The notes below the pieces were generated by a model that saw only the letters and a list, made by a program, of their open reading frames with translations, was not told the origin of the DNA and searched no databases. The translations under genes were made by a program, and so were the position numbers. Below, in pieces: positions 7,652 through 14,691 of a DNA stretch of 22,893 nt (positions within the stretch are counted from its first letter, which is position 1; the number at the start of each line of letters is the position of its first letter). The DNA comes from CAZDBA01 sp964503615 (GTDB lineage Bacteria; Planctomycetota; Planctomycetia; Pirellulales; Pirellulaceae), in NCBI GenBank assembly GCA_964503615.1, contig CAZDBA010000077.1:1-22893 (forward strand), in the 5' to 3' direction.

Positions 7652-8842
7652 CTACTTAACCGGATCGGCTTGAAGAGCTTCCGGAGCGTCTTTGTCCAAC
7701 TCAGGAGAACAATACGATAGTGACAAAAGGGCGTAACAGGTCACCAGATTGTTGTCACCTTCGTACCATCGATCGTGTTCGATGTTCGTCCACGAACCGT
7801 CCTCTCGTTGGCGTTTCGCCAACTCGGTGACAAGTTCAGCGCGCCAATTGTGGACTGTGCCATCGGATTCGGTAAGTGTTCGCTGGCCAACGGCATCAAG
7901 GGCTTTTGCGAAAACGTGGTAGTAGTAATAAAGCCCTTGGGCTCCAAGCCCTGGATTGGTTTCCAATGAGTAATGACGGGAGATCCAATCCATCGCGGCC
8001 TGTACGCGGATATCGTCTTTATCCAGTCCTGCATAAAGAAAACTCTTAAGTCCTGCATAAGTCATCGATGCGTAACCTCGCAGTCCTCCCCCTTCGTTTT
8101 CGGCTGGGACAACTTTGGTTTCACCACCATTGGCTGGGGTGTAGATCATGCTTCCCCAATCGTCATCCCCTTTCTTAACTCCAGACGCAAAGCCCATGGT
8201 GTTCTCGGCCGAAGGCAAATTCTGACCTCGAGAAAGAAACACTTTGGCTTTTTCGATCTCGACACTGCTTTCGTCAACTCCTGCGGCAATCAACGCTTCG
8301 AGCGCGAACTGAGTATTGCTAAGGTCCGGTCTTTGATGCGATCCGTAACCCCAGCCGCCAAAAAAACCGCTTGAACGATCGTGGCCTTCGGCATGGTCCC
8401 ATTGAATTTTCTTGACGTAGTTAGCCGCATCCTGAATGATTTCGTCATACAGCCCATCTTTGTTGGCCTGGACCAGACACAGAATCGCCAAACTGGTCTC
8501 GTAGTTCTTCAAAAACGTGTCGGGTGTGTAAATACCACCGTCTTCCTGAACGTGTTTCAAAACATATAGCACCGCTTTGGCAATCTTGGGGTGATCGGCG
8601 GGCAAACCGTGTTTCATCAAAGCCGTTGCGGACATCGAAGTCACGGCCGTGCTCAAACCTTTGCTGAACGAACCATCTTCGGCTTGACCTTTTTCAAGAA
8701 GGTAGGTGACGCCCGCGCTAACCACTTTCTTATAAGTCTCTGCATCGACGCTTTCGGGTTCTTTGACGTCTTGAGCCCAGACCGGACCGGTGGCAAATAT
8801 AAATGCAAAAATGAGTGACGATGAAAACAGTTTTCTGTGCAT
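7652..8842 (-). CDS. Secreted prenyltransferase/squalene-oxidase-repeat protein
   Basis: A 396-aa exported protein of a type abundant in planctomycetes. Residues 1-24 are a signal peptide (MHRKLFSSSLIFAFIFATGP, then VWAQ) with probable cleavage near 23-24. The mature part is all-helical with alpha/alpha-toroid repeats of the prenyltransferase/terpene-cyclase superfamily: QEDGGIYTPDTFLKNYETSL (99-118), FFGGWGYGSHQRPDLSNTQF (160-179), GLGAQGLYYYYHVFAKAL (298-315), REDGSWTNIEHDRWYEGDNN (346-365). No DxDD cyclase motif is seen, and export argues against an isoprenoid-cyclising enzyme, so a glycan- or protein-binding scaffold in the periplasm is more likely; the function is unknown. The start ATG is preceded by GAAGGA at good spacing. 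It lies between groES and cutC on the same strand. Confidence 0.88.
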   Translation of the reverse strand: MHRKLFSSSLIFAFIFATGPVWAQDVKEPESVDAETYKKVVSAGVTYLLEKGQAEDGSFSKGLSTAVTSMSATALMKHGLPADHPKIAKAVLYVLKHVQEDGGIYTPDTFLKNYETSLAILCLVQANKDGLYDEIIQDAANYVKKIQWDHAEGHDRSSGFFGGWGYGSHQRPDLSNTQFALEALIAAGVDESSVEIEKAKVFLSRGQNLPSAENTMGFASGVKKGDDDWGSMIYTPANGGETKVVPAENEGGGLRGYASMTYAGLKSFLYAGLDKDDIRVQAAMDWISRHYSLETNPGLGAQGLYYYYHVFAKALDAVGQRTLTESDGTVHNWRAELVTELAKRQREDGSWTNIEHDRWYEGDNNLVTCYALLSLSYCSPELDKDAPEALQADPVK

Positions 8843-9001
8843 GATTTTCCTTCAAAATTGTCAACGCTTCAGATTGTACGCTAAAACTGACAAGCGGACA
8901 CAACGCGCAACGTAATATAGCTATTGGGTTGTCGAGACGAGGAAGTGGCGTACAAGACAGTTAGCCGTCGATTGCTGACAGTCACTGATTGCCAACAGTC
9001 A

Positions 9002-9050
9002 CAGTCGCCTTTCGCTCTGCGACTGGTTGCGAAAGAAGCGTAAGGCGACT
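9002..9050. repeat. Nested alternative hairpins between groES and the prenyltransferase-repeat gene
   Basis: AGTCGCCTT (9003-9011) pairs perfectly with AAGGCGACT (9042-9050). Within it TTTCGC (9010-9015) pairs with GCGAAA (9029-9034). A competing pairing joins CAGTCGC (9002-9008) and GCGACTG (9019-9025). There is no T-tract on the groES strand. It could be a dispersed palindromic repeat, a processing signal, or a weak terminator. Confidence 0.45.
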
Positions 9051-9075
9051 TTAAATTTAAGGACAAAGCCCAAAC

Positions 9076-9363
9076 CTAGTCCATGATTGCCAGCACGTCG
9101 CTTTCACTCATGATCAATAACTGGGTTCCATTAACTTCGATTTCACTACCGGCATAGCTGGTAAACAAAATTCGATCGCCTTCCTGAACTTGTAGTTTCG
9201 ACCGAGTGCCGTCGGTAAGAAGTTGGCCGTCGCCGACGGAGAGAACTTTACCCTCTTGTGGTTTGGCTTGGGAGCTATCGGGCAGAACAATTCCGCCAGC
9301 GGTCATCTCTTCGGCCTCTGTGCGCTTGACAACAATTTTGTCACCAAGTGGTTCAATTCTCAT
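9076..9363 (-). CDS. groES: Co-chaperonin GroES
   Basis: A 95-aa Cpn10 subunit that caps the GroEL chamber as a heptameric lid. The whole chain matches the family: MRIEPLGDKIVVKRTEAEE at the N-terminus, the mobile loop TAGGIVLPDSSQ that contacts GroEL, KPQEGKVLSVG, GDRILFTSYAGSEIEVNG, and the C-terminal LIMSESDVLAIMD. Length is normal. The ATG follows an AGG-containing leader (GCAGGTAAACTAG). There is no groEL next to it: downstream on the same strand come about 230 nt with hairpins and then the unrelated secreted repeat protein. A standalone groES implies groEL is elsewhere, possibly with further groES copies. No CIRCE element was found upstream. Confidence 0.97.
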   Translation of the reverse strand: MRIEPLGDKIVVKRTEAEEMTAGGIVLPDSSQAKPQEGKVLSVGDGQLLTDGTRSKLQVQEGDRILFTSYAGSEIEVNGTQLLIMSESDVLAIMD

Positions 9364-9879
9364 CTAGTTTACCTGCTAAAAAATAGGAAGTGCCAGCTCA
9401 CCATGAAGTTCAGGCGTCCAGCAATCAAACGACGGTCCCGCTTCCTGAGCTAGACACACGTTCAAAGTCGAGCATTATTGTTTCACGCCAGATTTGCCCC
9501 TTCAAGGCGCGAACTGTGTTTCAGTTCCGCTTTTGCAAGAAAGACTCAAAACTCGATTCAAACAGTCTGCAAAACTACGATTTCCAAACACCTGTGACTC
9601 GTATATTCCTTGCAAAGCACACATCCAGAAGGGAAGCAAAACGCCAAGAGTGCATTGCCAAGATTTAAAATTCGGGTGAATCCAGCTACCTTAAAATTAA
9701 AAAAGGCCACTAACTGATTGGCTTTGACAATTGCTCCACGAATTGACCGCTAGCTCTTTGCACAACTGCGAATTTCCAGGGTTCTATTCGTCTAGTTAGA
9801 AAATTGGCTGGAGAACATAATGTGGGCTCAGATCAGTGCAGACCTGATCACCAAAACAGCTTGGAAAATGGAGTTTCCC
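9364..9879. other. Intergenic region between groES and the ParA-family gene
   Basis: The genes diverge here, so both promoters must lie inside. Short plus-strand frames (for example 9390-9668) have no family features or good starts and are not annotated. No CIRCE operator, tRNA or riboswitch was recognised. Confidence 0.45.
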
Positions 9880-10731
9880 ATGCGTCGAATCGCCATCATC
9901 AATCAAAAGGGTGGAGTCGGAAAGACAACCACCGCCGTCAACCTCAGCGCCGCGTTGGCCGAACTAGGTAACCGAGTTTGCATTATTGATTTGGATCCGC
10001 AAGCCCATGCATCACTTCATCTAGGCGTGACAACGGGAGTTGATCAAAAATCGGTTTACGACTGCCTAACCGAGGACGATGTCAAACTGGCAGACGTGCG
10101 AATCCAAGTTGAAGACAATCTTTTTGTGGTACCAGCTCACATCGATCTGGCCGCTGCGGAAATGGAACTTGCTGGTGAAGTTGGGCGAGAGATTATTTTG
10201 CGCGACCTGATCAATCAAGACGACGAAGAATTCGACTTTGTGATCATTGACTGCCCGCCGTCGCTGGGCGTGCTAACATTGAACGCACTGACAACGGCCG
10301 GCGAAGTCTTTTTGCCAATGCAGCCTCACTTTCTTGCCTTGCACGGCATGAGTAAGTTACTGCGTACAATCGAGTTGGTTGCCCAACGACTGAATCCAGT
10401 CCTAACTCTGTCTGGCATCGTGTTTTGCATGTTTGATGGTGGCACCCGTTTGGCGCACGAAGTAGCCAACGACATCGAAAACTACTTTGATAGTGAGCGA
10501 ACAACCAACGAAAAATGGTTGGAGGCGTTCAGTTTCGAAACCCGAATCCGCCGCAACGTAAGACTTGCCGAAGCTCCCAGTTTTGGACAGTCGATTTTCG
10601 GCTACGCAGACAATTCAAACGGAGCCAACGACTATCGCAGCCTTGCAATGGAAGTGCTCGAGCAATCTACACTGTTGCCAGAGACGAGCGATGAGGAAAT
10701 CCCAGCCCTGGTCGTACCGAACGCCCGCTAA
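9880..10731 (+). CDS. ParA/Soj-family ATPase
   Basis: A 283-aa chromosome-type ParA ATPase that binds DNA non-specifically in the ATP dimer state and drives segregation or positioning of cargo. Signatures: deviant Walker A NQKGGVGKTTT (8-18), the A' segment CIIDLDPQAHAS (34-45, where most family members have DLDPQGNAS), Walker B FVIIDCPPSLGVLTLNAL (120-137), and the C-terminal RRNVRLAEAPSFGQ. Two starts are possible. ATG at 9820 follows GGAGA at 9810-9814 and would add 20 residues. ATG at 9880 follows GGAG with a 6-nt gap and matches the usual family N-terminus, so I prefer 9880. No parB neighbour and no obvious parS is present, so it is an orphan: either the segregation ATPase with parB elsewhere, or a positioning ATPase. 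Confidence 0.9.
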   Translation: MRRIAIINQKGGVGKTTTAVNLSAALAELGNRVCIIDLDPQAHASLHLGVTTGVDQKSVYDCLTEDDVKLADVRIQVEDNLFVVPAHIDLAAAEMELAGEVGREIILRDLINQDDEEFDFVIIDCPPSLGVLTLNALTTAGEVFLPMQPHFLALHGMSKLLRTIELVAQRLNPVLTLSGIVFCMFDGGTRLAHEVANDIENYFDSERTTNEKWLEAFSFETRIRRNVRLAEAPSFGQSIFGYADNSNGANDYRSLAMEVLEQSTLLPETSDEEIPALVVPNAR

Positions 10732-10791
10732 AAGTTTGGTAAGCCGAGCGAAAGTTTGAAAGTTTGCTCAGCTCTTTCGGCTTGCGCCTAA

Positions 10792-10890
10792 CTTCTAGAG
10801 GCCGTTTCAAAACCCAAGCTCCTTAACGGTTACACAGCTTGCCTCTCTGAGGCGAATATTAACGCCTCCGAGGGCGTGCTACTCTAGAAG
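10792..10890. repeat. Hairpin-containing element bounded by a 9-bp inverted repeat
   Basis: CTTCTAGAG (10792-10800) and CTCTAGAAG (10882-10890) are perfect reverse complements bounding 99 bp. Inside are two small hairpins: GCCTC-TCT-GAGGC (10841-10853) and the ACGCC...GGCGT palindrome (10862-10877), the latter matching the repeat at 921-944. The element covers the stop codon of the minus-strand exported protein and separates it from the converging ParA gene. It may be a MITE-like remnant, a REP-like repeat or a terminator. Confidence 0.45.
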
Positions 10891-11555
10891 CCGCGGGGAA
10901 GTTCCAAAATTGGATCGGTCTCGAGTTCCAAAATAGATCGAGGTTCAACCTGAGGAAAGTTCGGTGCGTTGAAGGGAACCTCTTCCAGGATCGGATCGAT
11001 CTGCAAGGGTTCAACTACCGCTGGTACCGGTAACCTGTGGGTGTGCACAGGAGCGGGTGGGACGACTACGGGAGCGACGACCACTGGTGGTGCCAAGCCC
11101 AAGCGAACACAGGCTTCCGCTTTCAGGCATTTAGATAATGCACGCATGTCAGCCAACAGTGCAGCCACATCAGCAGGGTCGCCGTTGATAGGCCTTTTAT
11201 AACTTGAGCACAACAAAGCCTGTTCGAATTGCTCCTGCAACTTACATACTTTTTCATCTAAACGATTCGCATCGTGGACAAGGCGGCTGTAGCAAGGGTT
11301 CCGATGCACTCTTCGCTTGATCTGAGCAGCTTTTGCTTTAACAACCGCATTGGCAGCAAGCAATCGACCATATCCCTTGGCACCGAGAAAGTGACATTTG
11401 ATTTCGTCTTTCATGTCACCTGTCAAGCAAACGATTTCAGATGCGTATTCACAAATGGTGTCCGACGGAGCATCCGCCGAAACGCGCGAGTTAGCGAAAA
11501 ACGTGGCAGCCACGGCCATAATGGCGAATGTGAAATGTCGTGTTGCAGATTTCAT
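10884..11555 (-). CDS. Exported cysteine- and proline-rich protein of unknown function
   Basis: A 223-aa protein with no family I recognise. Residues 1-27 look like a Sec signal peptide (MKSATRHFTFAIMAVAATFF, then ANSRVSA) with likely cleavage after A27. The helical middle (30-150) holds eight cysteines at 35, 43, 54, 88, 104, 116, 143 and 149, suggesting disulphide bonds in the periplasm, and is rich in Lys/Arg. From ~155 the chain becomes Pro/Val-rich (APPVVVAPVVVPPAPV). It ends with two related acidic motifs, LQIDPILEEVP and LETDPILELP, which may be short docking peptides. The ATG is preceded by AAGAAGG at good spacing. It is divergent from the FHA-GGDEF gene across about 330 nt. Confidence 0.75.
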   Translation of the reverse strand: MKSATRHFTFAIMAVAATFFANSRVSADAPSDTICEYASEIVCLTGDMKDEIKCHFLGAKGYGRLLAANAVVKAKAAQIKRRVHRNPCYSRLVHDANRLDEKVCKLQEQFEQALLCSSYKRPINGDPADVAALLADMRALSKCLKAEACVRLGLAPPVVVAPVVVPPAPVHTHRLPVPAVVEPLQIDPILEEVPFNAPNFPQVEPRSILELETDPILELPRGF

Positions 11556-11884
11556 GATCGAACCTTCTTGGTTTGTAATTCTTAGTCAAACGATACTATG
11601 CAACCGCTACGCCATAAAAGTTAAAAACTGCCAAAACTGGCTAAAACGAACAAAACAACAGGGATTCGTGCAGAAACTGGCTACTATTTACCCAATAAGC
11701 AGCGAAATCATCAAAATCCTACTCTCATTTCGTACTCGAATACTGTGTTCCATCGGACTACGAATTGTAATCAAAAGCGAGTTTTGAAACTCACCCCATA
11801 AAAATTGAAAACGTCACTCCGGTTCATTCATGGCAACCTAAGATTGCATCGACGTTTAATTCCCACCTCTCTTTTCAGCTCATC
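11556..11884. other. Divergent intergenic region
   Basis: 329 nt of AT-rich DNA between the minus-strand exported protein and the plus-strand FHA-GGDEF gene. It should carry both promoters. Open frames that cross it have no family features. Nothing else was recognised. Confidence 0.45.
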
Positions 11885-12790
11885 ATGCAATCCGACACCC
11901 AACAACCTGCTACCGATCCCCAAAATCATGTCACCAGTATTTTTGGGCATTCGACTCCTCCGCTCAATTGTGATCCTCGACTGTTGAAGATATATCCCGT
12001 TGAACCAGGCGCCGGGTTAGTTCCGATCGTTGGCGATTCAGCAGAAATCGGCCGCGATACAACTTGTGAATTCGTCGTCAACGACAGTTCTGTTTCCCGT
12101 CGTCACGCCAAAATAACCAAAAAGGGAACCGACTTTTTCGTTGAAGATCTTGACTCAACCAATGGGACCTGGGTCAATGAATCAAAGATCTCCAATCTAA
12201 AACTCTGCTCGGGAGACCGGATTCGAGTCGGAACGTCGATCTTCAAATTTTTGAATGCTGATAACGTGGAAGCCAAATACCACGAATCGATCTATGACAT
12301 GATGACGCATGATGCGTTGACTGGTGCATGGAACAAGCGATATCTAATGGATGTCCTAGACCGGGAAATCAGCCTTCGCAAGCGGAACGAAAAACCGATG
12401 AGTCTGCTAATGATGGATTTGGACTTTTTCAAGTCGATCAACGATCAACATGGTCACATCATCGGTGATGAGGTACTTGTCGAATTTGGCAAACGAATGT
12501 TGCGCAACGTGCGCGACAGCGATCTTTTCGCCCGTTTCGGTGGCGAGGAGTTCGCGGTCCTTCTGTCGGACGCTCCGCTAGAAGTGGCGGTCGAAGTTGC
12601 CGAACGGTATCGTCAAACGATCATCAATCCGGCGTTCGAAACCAGCATTGGTTCGATTTCTTGCACGTTCAGCGGTGGTATCTCTACTTGGACATTCGAA
12701 GACTGTCTATCAAGAACCGAGTTTCTGGCGATCGCGGATAAGAACCTTTACCTGGCGAAAAACCAAGGCCGAAACCAAGTCGCCTACTAG
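11885..12790 (+). CDS. Diguanylate cyclase with N-terminal FHA domain
   Basis: A 301-aa cytoplasmic signalling protein predicted to make cyclic di-GMP from two GTP. The FHA phosphothreonine-binding domain is at ~33-123, with G56-R57, SRRH (71-74) and the NGT of DLDSTNGTWVN (88-98). The GGDEF domain is at ~135-301: MMTHDALTGAWNKRYL, the metal-binding MMDLDFFKSINDQHGH, the active site FGGEEF (GGEEF at 219-223) and the inhibitory I-site RxxD at R210-D213, exactly five residues before GGEEF. The active site and the product-inhibition site are both intact, so an active, feedback-regulated enzyme is expected. FHA-GGDEF architecture resembles Bdellovibrio DgcB; activity is probably gated by a Ser/Thr-kinase-phosphorylated partner or by its own phosphorylated tail. 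No kinase gene is adjacent. No clear Shine-Dalgarno is seen at the ATG. Confidence 0.93.
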   Translation: MQSDTQQPATDPQNHVTSIFGHSTPPLNCDPRLLKIYPVEPGAGLVPIVGDSAEIGRDTTCEFVVNDSSVSRRHAKITKKGTDFFVEDLDSTNGTWVNESKISNLKLCSGDRIRVGTSIFKFLNADNVEAKYHESIYDMMTHDALTGAWNKRYLMDVLDREISLRKRNEKPMSLLMMDLDFFKSINDQHGHIIGDEVLVEFGKRMLRNVRDSDLFARFGGEEFAVLLSDAPLEVAVEVAERYRQTIINPAFETSIGSISCTFSGGISTWTFEDCLSRTEFLAIADKNLYLAKNQGRNQVAY

Positions 12791-12938
12791 AAGGCGACTA
12801 TTCGCTTCGAGAATCGCTCTACGAATCGTGGTGATTCAAGTTGAGTACTCTTGCAACAGCATTGTTTCTGGCCGAAAACCATCTACTATTAAGCCAGTTT
12901 TAACAAAGCACATGGTTTTTAGTTTCTCGATCTCGTCA

Positions 12939-13388
12939 ATGTCCGAACCTTACTCACCGCCTACCGTCGAAGAACTGCTCGAAGAATTCCAGGAAATGCA
13001 AGACTGGGACGAACGTTACGAGTATATCGTCGAACTGGGGCGCGAGCTTCCTGAACTCGCTCAGGAACATCAGTCAGCTGCCAATCTCGTGACCGGATGC
13101 ATGAGCACCGTGTGGATGGTCACACAGTCGCCTGAATCCCATCCGCAAATCATCAACATCATTGCCGATAGTGATTCCCTGATCGTCAAAGGGCTGATCG
13201 TCATATTGCTCAGTTACTACTCGGGGCGAACCGCTCGTGACATTCTGGACAAGGAGTCCAGTGAGTTGTTTGAGCAATTGGGGCTCAGTTCACACCTCAG
13301 CCCACAACGTCGAAATGGCCTGTTCTCTATGGTCAAGCGACTTCGAGAACTGGCAGCCCAAAAGCTGGTAGAAACTGACCAGGCTTAA
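12939..13388 (+). CDS. sufE: SufE-family sulfur acceptor
   Basis: A 149-aa SufE-like protein that accepts persulfide sulfur from a cysteine desulfurase (SufS) and stimulates it during Fe-S cluster assembly in the cytoplasm. The family pattern is clear: TVEELLEEFQEMQDWDERYE, IVELGRELPEL, then VTGCMSTVWM with the persulfide-carrying cysteine at C54, followed by SDSLIVKGLIVILLSYYSG and a C-terminal helix (NGLFSMVKRLRELA). The frame stays open far upstream into the FHA-GGDEF gene, but family length points to the ATG at 12939. An ATG at 12912 would add nine residues and cannot be excluded; neither has a strong Shine-Dalgarno. No sufS or other suf genes are nearby. Confidence 0.93.
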   Translation: MSEPYSPPTVEELLEEFQEMQDWDERYEYIVELGRELPELAQEHQSAANLVTGCMSTVWMVTQSPESHPQIINIIADSDSLIVKGLIVILLSYYSGRTARDILDKESSELFEQLGLSSHLSPQRRNGLFSMVKRLRELAAQKLVETDQA

Positions 13389-13391
13389 GAC

Positions 13392-13491
13392 NNNNNNNNN
13401 NNNNNNNNNNNNNNNNNNNNNNNNNNNNNNNNNNNNNNNNNNNNNNNNNNNNNNNNNNNNNNNNNNNNNNNNNNNNNNNNNNNNNNNNNNN
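13392..13491. other. Assembly gap (100 N)
   Basis: Exactly 100 unknown bases. The same 11 bases, AGGCTTAAGAC, stand immediately before (13381-13391) and after (13492-13502) the gap. This suggests two contigs overlapping by 11 nt that were joined with a standard-length filler. No coding sequence needs to be missing: sufE ends before the gap and metF ends after it. Confidence 0.95.
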
Positions 13492-13506
13492 AGGCTTAAG
13501 ACCACC

Positions 13507-14385
13507 CTAGACTCTTAGTGACTGGACGTTCACTGCTTCGAGAACCTTGGTCGTTGCGGGAGACTGGTTGAGAACGTAGTAGTGGATCCCGGCTATGTCT
13601 GCATCGATCAAAGCTTGAGTTTGCTCGATCGCGAATTCTACGCCAACGTCGAATTGCCACTGCTTGTCATCCTTCTCCCCCAACCGCTTGAGAAACGATT
13701 CAGGAACGTTCGCCCCGCACAGCGATGCGATTCGTTCGATCTGCGAAAGACTCGTGACCGGCAGGATGCCTGGAATAACTGGCGCATCGATCCCTAACGA
13801 TTCGCACTGATCTCGGAATCGGAAAAAGTCTTCGTTGTGGTAAAAGACCTGAGTCACGATCGCCTCTCCGCCCGCGTCGACCTTTCGCTTGAGGTTTTCC
13901 AGATCGACCTCCATGCTGGGCGCTTCGCAGTGCTTTTCAGGATATCCAGCAACTAACACTCCAAAATCTGAGAACTCGGCCGCAATCAACTCGACCAATT
14001 CGTTGGCATAACGCAAGCCACCCTCGGTCTGGGAAAAGCTCGTTTGCCCTTTGGGCGGGTCTCCTCGCAAAGCAACGATGTAATCAACGCCCTGTTCTTG
14101 CGCGGTTTGCAAATACCGACGGAGATCGTCAACGGTGCTACCCACCAGCGTCAGATGGGATGCAACGGGAACATCAAAGTCCGTTTTGATCTTTGAGACG
14201 ATCTCCAGCGTCTTGTCTCGTGTCGAGCCCCCTGCCCCATAGGTGCACGTAATAAAGTCCGGATTGAACTTCATTAACTCGGCTACGTGTTTGTACAGAC
14301 TTGCCTCGCCTTTCACAGTTTTAGGCGGAAACAATTCGAAACTTACAACCAGTCCATCAGATAGAAAAGTATTCTTCAGCGTCAC
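13507..14385 (-). CDS. metF: 5,10-methylenetetrahydrofolate reductase
   Basis: A 292-aa flavoprotein reducing methylene-THF to methyl-THF, the methyl donor for methionine synthesis. It is a TIM barrel with the family motifs in order: VVSFELFPPK (13-22, with the catalytic Glu17), FITCTYGAGGSTRDKT (44-59), VASHLTLVG (74-82), YIVALRGDPPKG (102-113), LVAGYPEKHCEA (144-155), and TQVFYHNEDFFRFRD (178-192). Length is normal for the bacterial enzyme. The start is GTG, with only a distant AGG as ribosome-binding site. It converges with sufE across the assembly gap and follows the beta-propeller gene on the same strand after 306 nt. Its product ultimately feeds the S-adenosylmethionine pool that the two methyltransferases near 19-22 kb would use, but the genes are not linked in an operon. 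Confidence 0.97.
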   Translation of the reverse strand: MTLKNTFLSDGLVVSFELFPPKTVKGEASLYKHVAELMKFNPDFITCTYGAGGSTRDKTLEIVSKIKTDFDVPVASHLTLVGSTVDDLRRYLQTAQEQGVDYIVALRGDPPKGQTSFSQTEGGLRYANELVELIAAEFSDFGVLVAGYPEKHCEAPSMEVDLENLKRKVDAGGEAIVTQVFYHNEDFFRFRDQCESLGIDAPVIPGILPVTSLSQIERIASLCGANVPESFLKRLGEKDDKQWQFDVGVEFAIEQTQALIDADIAGIHYYVLNQSPATTKVLEAVNVQSLRV

Positions 14386-14691
14386 AATTTTTTGAACCTG
14401 TCAGAGAAACCTGTTTCTACCATCATACACTCCAACCCTCGTTCTGATCAGACATAATTCACAGTCGTCACTGAATCAATCCGTGCAGATTGGCGTGAAT
14501 CTGTGGCAGACGGTCAACAAGGGCGATGGACGCTGATTTTCACGGATGCCGTGAACATTCGAGTTATTCGTGGCAAACAAGAATCCTGAAAAGCTTCGTC
14601 GTCCTGTCGGGACTGGGATTATTCGTGTCCATTTGTGTCAAAAATTTAAAAACCACTAATCGACTCTAATGAACACTAATCCTCAATTGTC
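14386..14691. repeat. Degenerate repeat-rich intergenic region
   Basis: 306 nt without a gene. It contains short imperfectly repeated phrases: ATTCGTG twice (in GTTATTCGTGGC and ATTATTCGTGTCC), ACTAAT twice near 14660-14685 (CACTAATCGACT and CACTAATCC), and ATCCGTG (14479-14485) with its inverse CACGGAT (14541-14547). The style resembles decayed intergenic dispersed repeats. No riboswitch was recognised upstream of metF. Confidence 0.4.

Noticed and set aside
9364..9819. Possible CIRCE operator upstream of groES and short plus-strand frames
   Set aside because: No TTAGCACTC-N9-GAGTGCTAA or near match was seen, and the frames have no family signature.
12597..12938. Long upstream extension of the sufE frame
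   Set aside because: It overlaps the FHA-GGDEF gene in another frame and exceeds the family length; SufE homology begins after 12939.
13392..13491. N run as a masked repeat, CRISPR or mobile element
   Set aside because: Exactly 100 N with identical 11-mers on both sides fits a scaffold filler, and nothing around it suggests an array or element.
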